Of a stretch of 7,883 bases of DNA, positions 6,372 through 7,883 are shown in pieces (the first letter of the stretch is position 1; the number at the start of each line of letters is the position of its first letter). The DNA lies in NCBI GenBank assembly GCA_026785745.1, contig JAJAZO010000069.1:1-7883 (forward strand). Direction: 5' to 3'. The notes under the pieces were generated by a model, which saw only the letters and a list, made by a program, of their open reading frames with translations, searched no databases and had not been told where the DNA came from. Source of the DNA: Chitinophagaceae bacterium (lineage in GTDB: Bacteria; Bacteroidota; Bacteroidia; Chitinophagales; Chitinophagaceae). Made by a program: the position numbers and the translations under genes.

Positions 6372-6399
6372 GAAAGGTGAATGGTGAAAAGTGAATGGT
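6372..6399. repeat. 14-bp tandem duplication
   Basis: GAAAGGTGAATGGT (6372-6385) is followed directly by GAAAAGTGAATGGT (6386-6399), 13 of 14 identical. It lies in the 75-bp gap between the two - strand genes, just upstream of the hydroxylase start. It resembles GGTGAATGGTGAA-type tandem repeats I recall from Bacteroidota intergenic regions. The rest of the gap shows no strong terminator. Confidence 0.6.
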
Positions 6400-6433
6400 G
6401 GGTAGGGTTTTTAACTGTTTAACCTGCTACTCC

Positions 6434-7883
6434 TTATTTAGGCATTAGCAAGTCATCAACTCTTTGAAAATGATAGCCTTCCGCCTTTAAATAGCCTATC
6501 AACTCCGGCAGGCGGTGGTAGAATTTATCTGTCCGTTTGGGGTCGGTGCCGATATGAATTAAGAGCATAAAACCATTTAATCCGGCTGGCTTTGATTGCT
6601 CATAACTGATAATTGAGTTATAAATCTCTTCGCTGCTACGATAGTTTTTATCCGTTGGTGTAGTGTAATCTGCATTGCTCCTTGTGCCGGGTGTAAAGTT
6701 GATTAACTGAAGGCCGAGTTGTTTTGTCCAGGCTGCGATGCTGTCATTATACCATTCATAAGGGGGAAGAAAAAAGGATGCATCTTTTTGCCACCGACCA
6801 AAACGGGTCATCATACTATAGTTTCGTTTCAGGTCTTTGGTAAACTCATCTTTTGTAACAATCAGGCTATCTCTTTTTAACCAATCGCAGTATAGCAAGT
6901 GCTTATCAGAATGTGGTGCGATATAATTCTTCTGTTCATTCAAGTCCATAATCGTTTTTACAAAAGCAGGGTTGCGGAAAAAATCACCGGTGAAAAAGAA
7001 AGAGGCTTTTATTTTCTCCACCTTCAAAGTGTTTACAATAAAATCTCCACCATCTGCAAACTCATGCCCGGTAAAAACCAAGGCAATATTCTTCTTGGTA
7101 CTGTCGCCACGGATAATAGCTCCATGACTGTAGGAAACCTTTTTACTGAATGACTTTTGCAAAGCCTCCCCTTGCGGGGGAGGTTGGAGGGGGCTTTCTG
7201 CTTCTTTTGCTGCCAATAAATAAATTAAAGATGCTGTTCCATCCATTGTCGGTTCATTGGTACTGTAGTCGCCATAGTCATCATGATACACGGCAAGGTT
7301 GCTTTGAAAGCCGGCATATTCATCCGGCTGGTATAGTTTAATGCCGATAAGGTTGTTATAAATACTTCCATACACAGGACCATCTACCAGCCCACCATCA
7401 ATCGGGTATTTTTTAATATGGGTAAATGCAGAATGTGGGTCAACCGGTGTATCGCCCCATGATGGTAAACCATACACCATACTTGTGCCCCAGGGATTGC
7501 AACCAAACAACCAATCGAAGTTGGCTTGCTCTAATTCATCAAATTGTTTATCGCCGGTTAATTTTTTGTACCAATAACATTGAATGGCAAATGATGTTGT
7601 TAAATTATTACTGCACCAGATAAATGGAATGCCACGATAGAAAGCATTTAATTTTGCTTTGTTCCAAACTCTTTGAATCCCTTCTTTGTAGTAGCCGGTA
7701 ATTGTATCTCTTCTTTTATCTTTTAACTGTTTAGCTAATTCAAAATGCCCAACGTTTATGAATGGATACCATTGGTAGTGTTTGGCAGTGTCTGCACCGA
7801 GCCATGGTGTAATTTTTTCTAGCTTTGAAAAATTATATGAAGAATCTAAATACATATCAATAAGTCCATGATAGTCAGATTGA
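6434..7883 (-). CDS. GH9 glycosidase fused to NodB-type polysaccharide deacetylase, 5' end outside window
   Basis: The - strand frame is open from the right edge to a TAA at 6434-6436, giving 482 visible residues. The ATG at 7853-7855 is internal: the frame continues upstream as QSDYHGLID. Numbered from that Met, residues 1-216 are the C-terminal part of a GH9 catalytic domain: FDWLFGCNPWGTSMVYG (113-129), VDPHSAF (138-144) and DYGDYSTNEPTMDGTASLIYLLA, in which Glu201 is the likely catalytic acid. The catalytic Asp pair, signal peptide and any Ig-like module would lie outside. Residues about 256-470 are a NodB-like deacetylase: VFTGHEFADGG (motif 1, altered), HSDKH (315-319, metal site), FLPPYEW (motif 3 without Arg) and LLIHIG (431-436). 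I recall this fusion as a conserved Bacteroidota architecture. It likely acts on an extracellular or periplasmic glycan. A palindromic element forms part of the interdomain linker (about 221-232). Confidence 0.85.
   Translation of the reverse strand, partial: QSDYHGLIDMYLDSSYNFSKLEKITPWLGADTAKHYQWYPFINVGHFELAKQLKDKRRDTITGYYKEGIQRVWNKAKLNAFYRGIPFIWCSNNLTTSFAIQCYWYKKLTGDKQFDELEQANFDWLFGCNPWGTSMVYGLPSWGDTPVDPHSAFTHIKKYPIDGGLVDGPVYGSIYNNLIGIKLYQPDEYAGFQSNLAVYHDDYGDYSTNEPTMDGTASLIYLLAAKEAESPLQPPPQGEALQKSFSKKVSYSHGAIIRGDSTKKNIALVFTGHEFADGGDFIVNTLKVEKIKASFFFTGDFFRNPAFVKTIMDLNEQKNYIAPHSDKHLLYCDWLKRDSLIVTKDEFTKDLKRNYSMMTRFGRWQKDASFFLPPYEWYNDSIAAWTKQLGLQLINFTPGTRSNADYTTPTDKNYRSSEEIYNSIISYEQSKPAGLNGFMLLIHIGTDPKRTDKFYHRLPELIGYLKAEGYHFQRVDDLLMPK
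7161..7197 (+). repeat. In-frame palindromic element, copy E (GH9-deacetylase linker)
   Basis: CCTCCCC (7165-7171) and GGGGAGG (7177-7183) pair perfectly around TTGCG. An outer AAAGCC (7161-7166) and GGCTTT (7192-7197) also pair, giving a 37-bp unit. Positions 7176-7193 (GGGGGAGGTTGGAGGGGG) are a perfect 18-base mirror repeat with four G-runs. The host gene is on the other strand, where the element reads SPLQPPPQGEAL between the GH9 and deacetylase domains. Confidence 0.75.

Noticed and set aside
6409..6421. Exact 13-base match TTTTAACTGTTTA also at 7721-7733
   Set aside because: Around one such pair is expected by chance in about 8 kb of AT-leaning sequence, and the second copy is inside coding sequence (KQLKD).
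1..7883. CRISPR array, tRNA/rRNA, insertion sequence, toxin-antitoxin or defence system
   Set aside because: No regularly spaced repeats, no cloverleaf-like sequence noticed, no transposase or defence-domain protein; the repeats present are short, dispersed and of different types.

Overview
The window looks like ordinary chromosome from a member of the Bacteroidota, most likely Chitinophagaceae or a close relative. The clues are moderate-to-low GC, A-rich start regions without Shine-Dalgarno sequences, promoter-like ACTTTG boxes, and gene families typical of that group: DUF2911, TIGR02757/DUF2400, a GH9-polysaccharide deacetylase fusion and an FA2H-like fatty acid hydroxylase. No RNA gene, CRISPR array, transposase or phage gene was found, and no gene-free stretch reaches 300 bases.

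Layout. The + strand carries, in order: the tail of a DUF2911 protein (1-183); glutamine-dependent asparagine synthetase asnB (253-2142); a cystathionine gamma-synthase/lyase family PLP enzyme (2204-3406); a secreted class-C-beta-lactamase-like serine hydrolase (3413-4528); a TIGR02757/DUF2400 protein (4529-5326); and a small conserved hypothetical gene (5347-5667). The last four are tightly packed (gaps of 6, 0 and 20 bp) and are probably co-transcribed. The - strand converges on them with a fatty acid 2-hydroxylase-like membrane protein (5693-6358) and, upstream of it, the C-terminal part of a GH9 glycosidase fused to a NodB-type deacetylase (6434 to beyond the right edge).

How the genes relate. 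The + strand genes are metabolic housekeeping (asparagine and sulfur amino acids) followed by poorly characterised genes. The - strand genes point to envelope lipid modification and polysaccharide handling. I see no single pathway joining them, and no defence or mobile system.

The most interesting layer is the small repeats. G/C-rich palindromic elements (about 25-45 bp) sit in frame inside four protein-coding genes: asnB, the PLP enzyme (an N-terminal copy and a probable decayed internal copy), the DUF2400 gene and the GH9-deacetylase. Each adds roughly 8-16 residues at a terminus, loop or interdomain linker. Two copies in opposite orientation (asnB and DUF2400) share a long, nearly identical G-rich tail, so they are true relatives. 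Three other repeat types fill intergenic positions: a 10-bp-period CACAGAT repeat that supplies the start codon of the small hypothetical gene, a CCCTTCGGCAAGCTCAGGG repeat filling the convergent spacer, and a 14-bp tandem duplication between the two - strand genes. The pattern resembles the protein-inserted palindromic elements known from Rickettsia.
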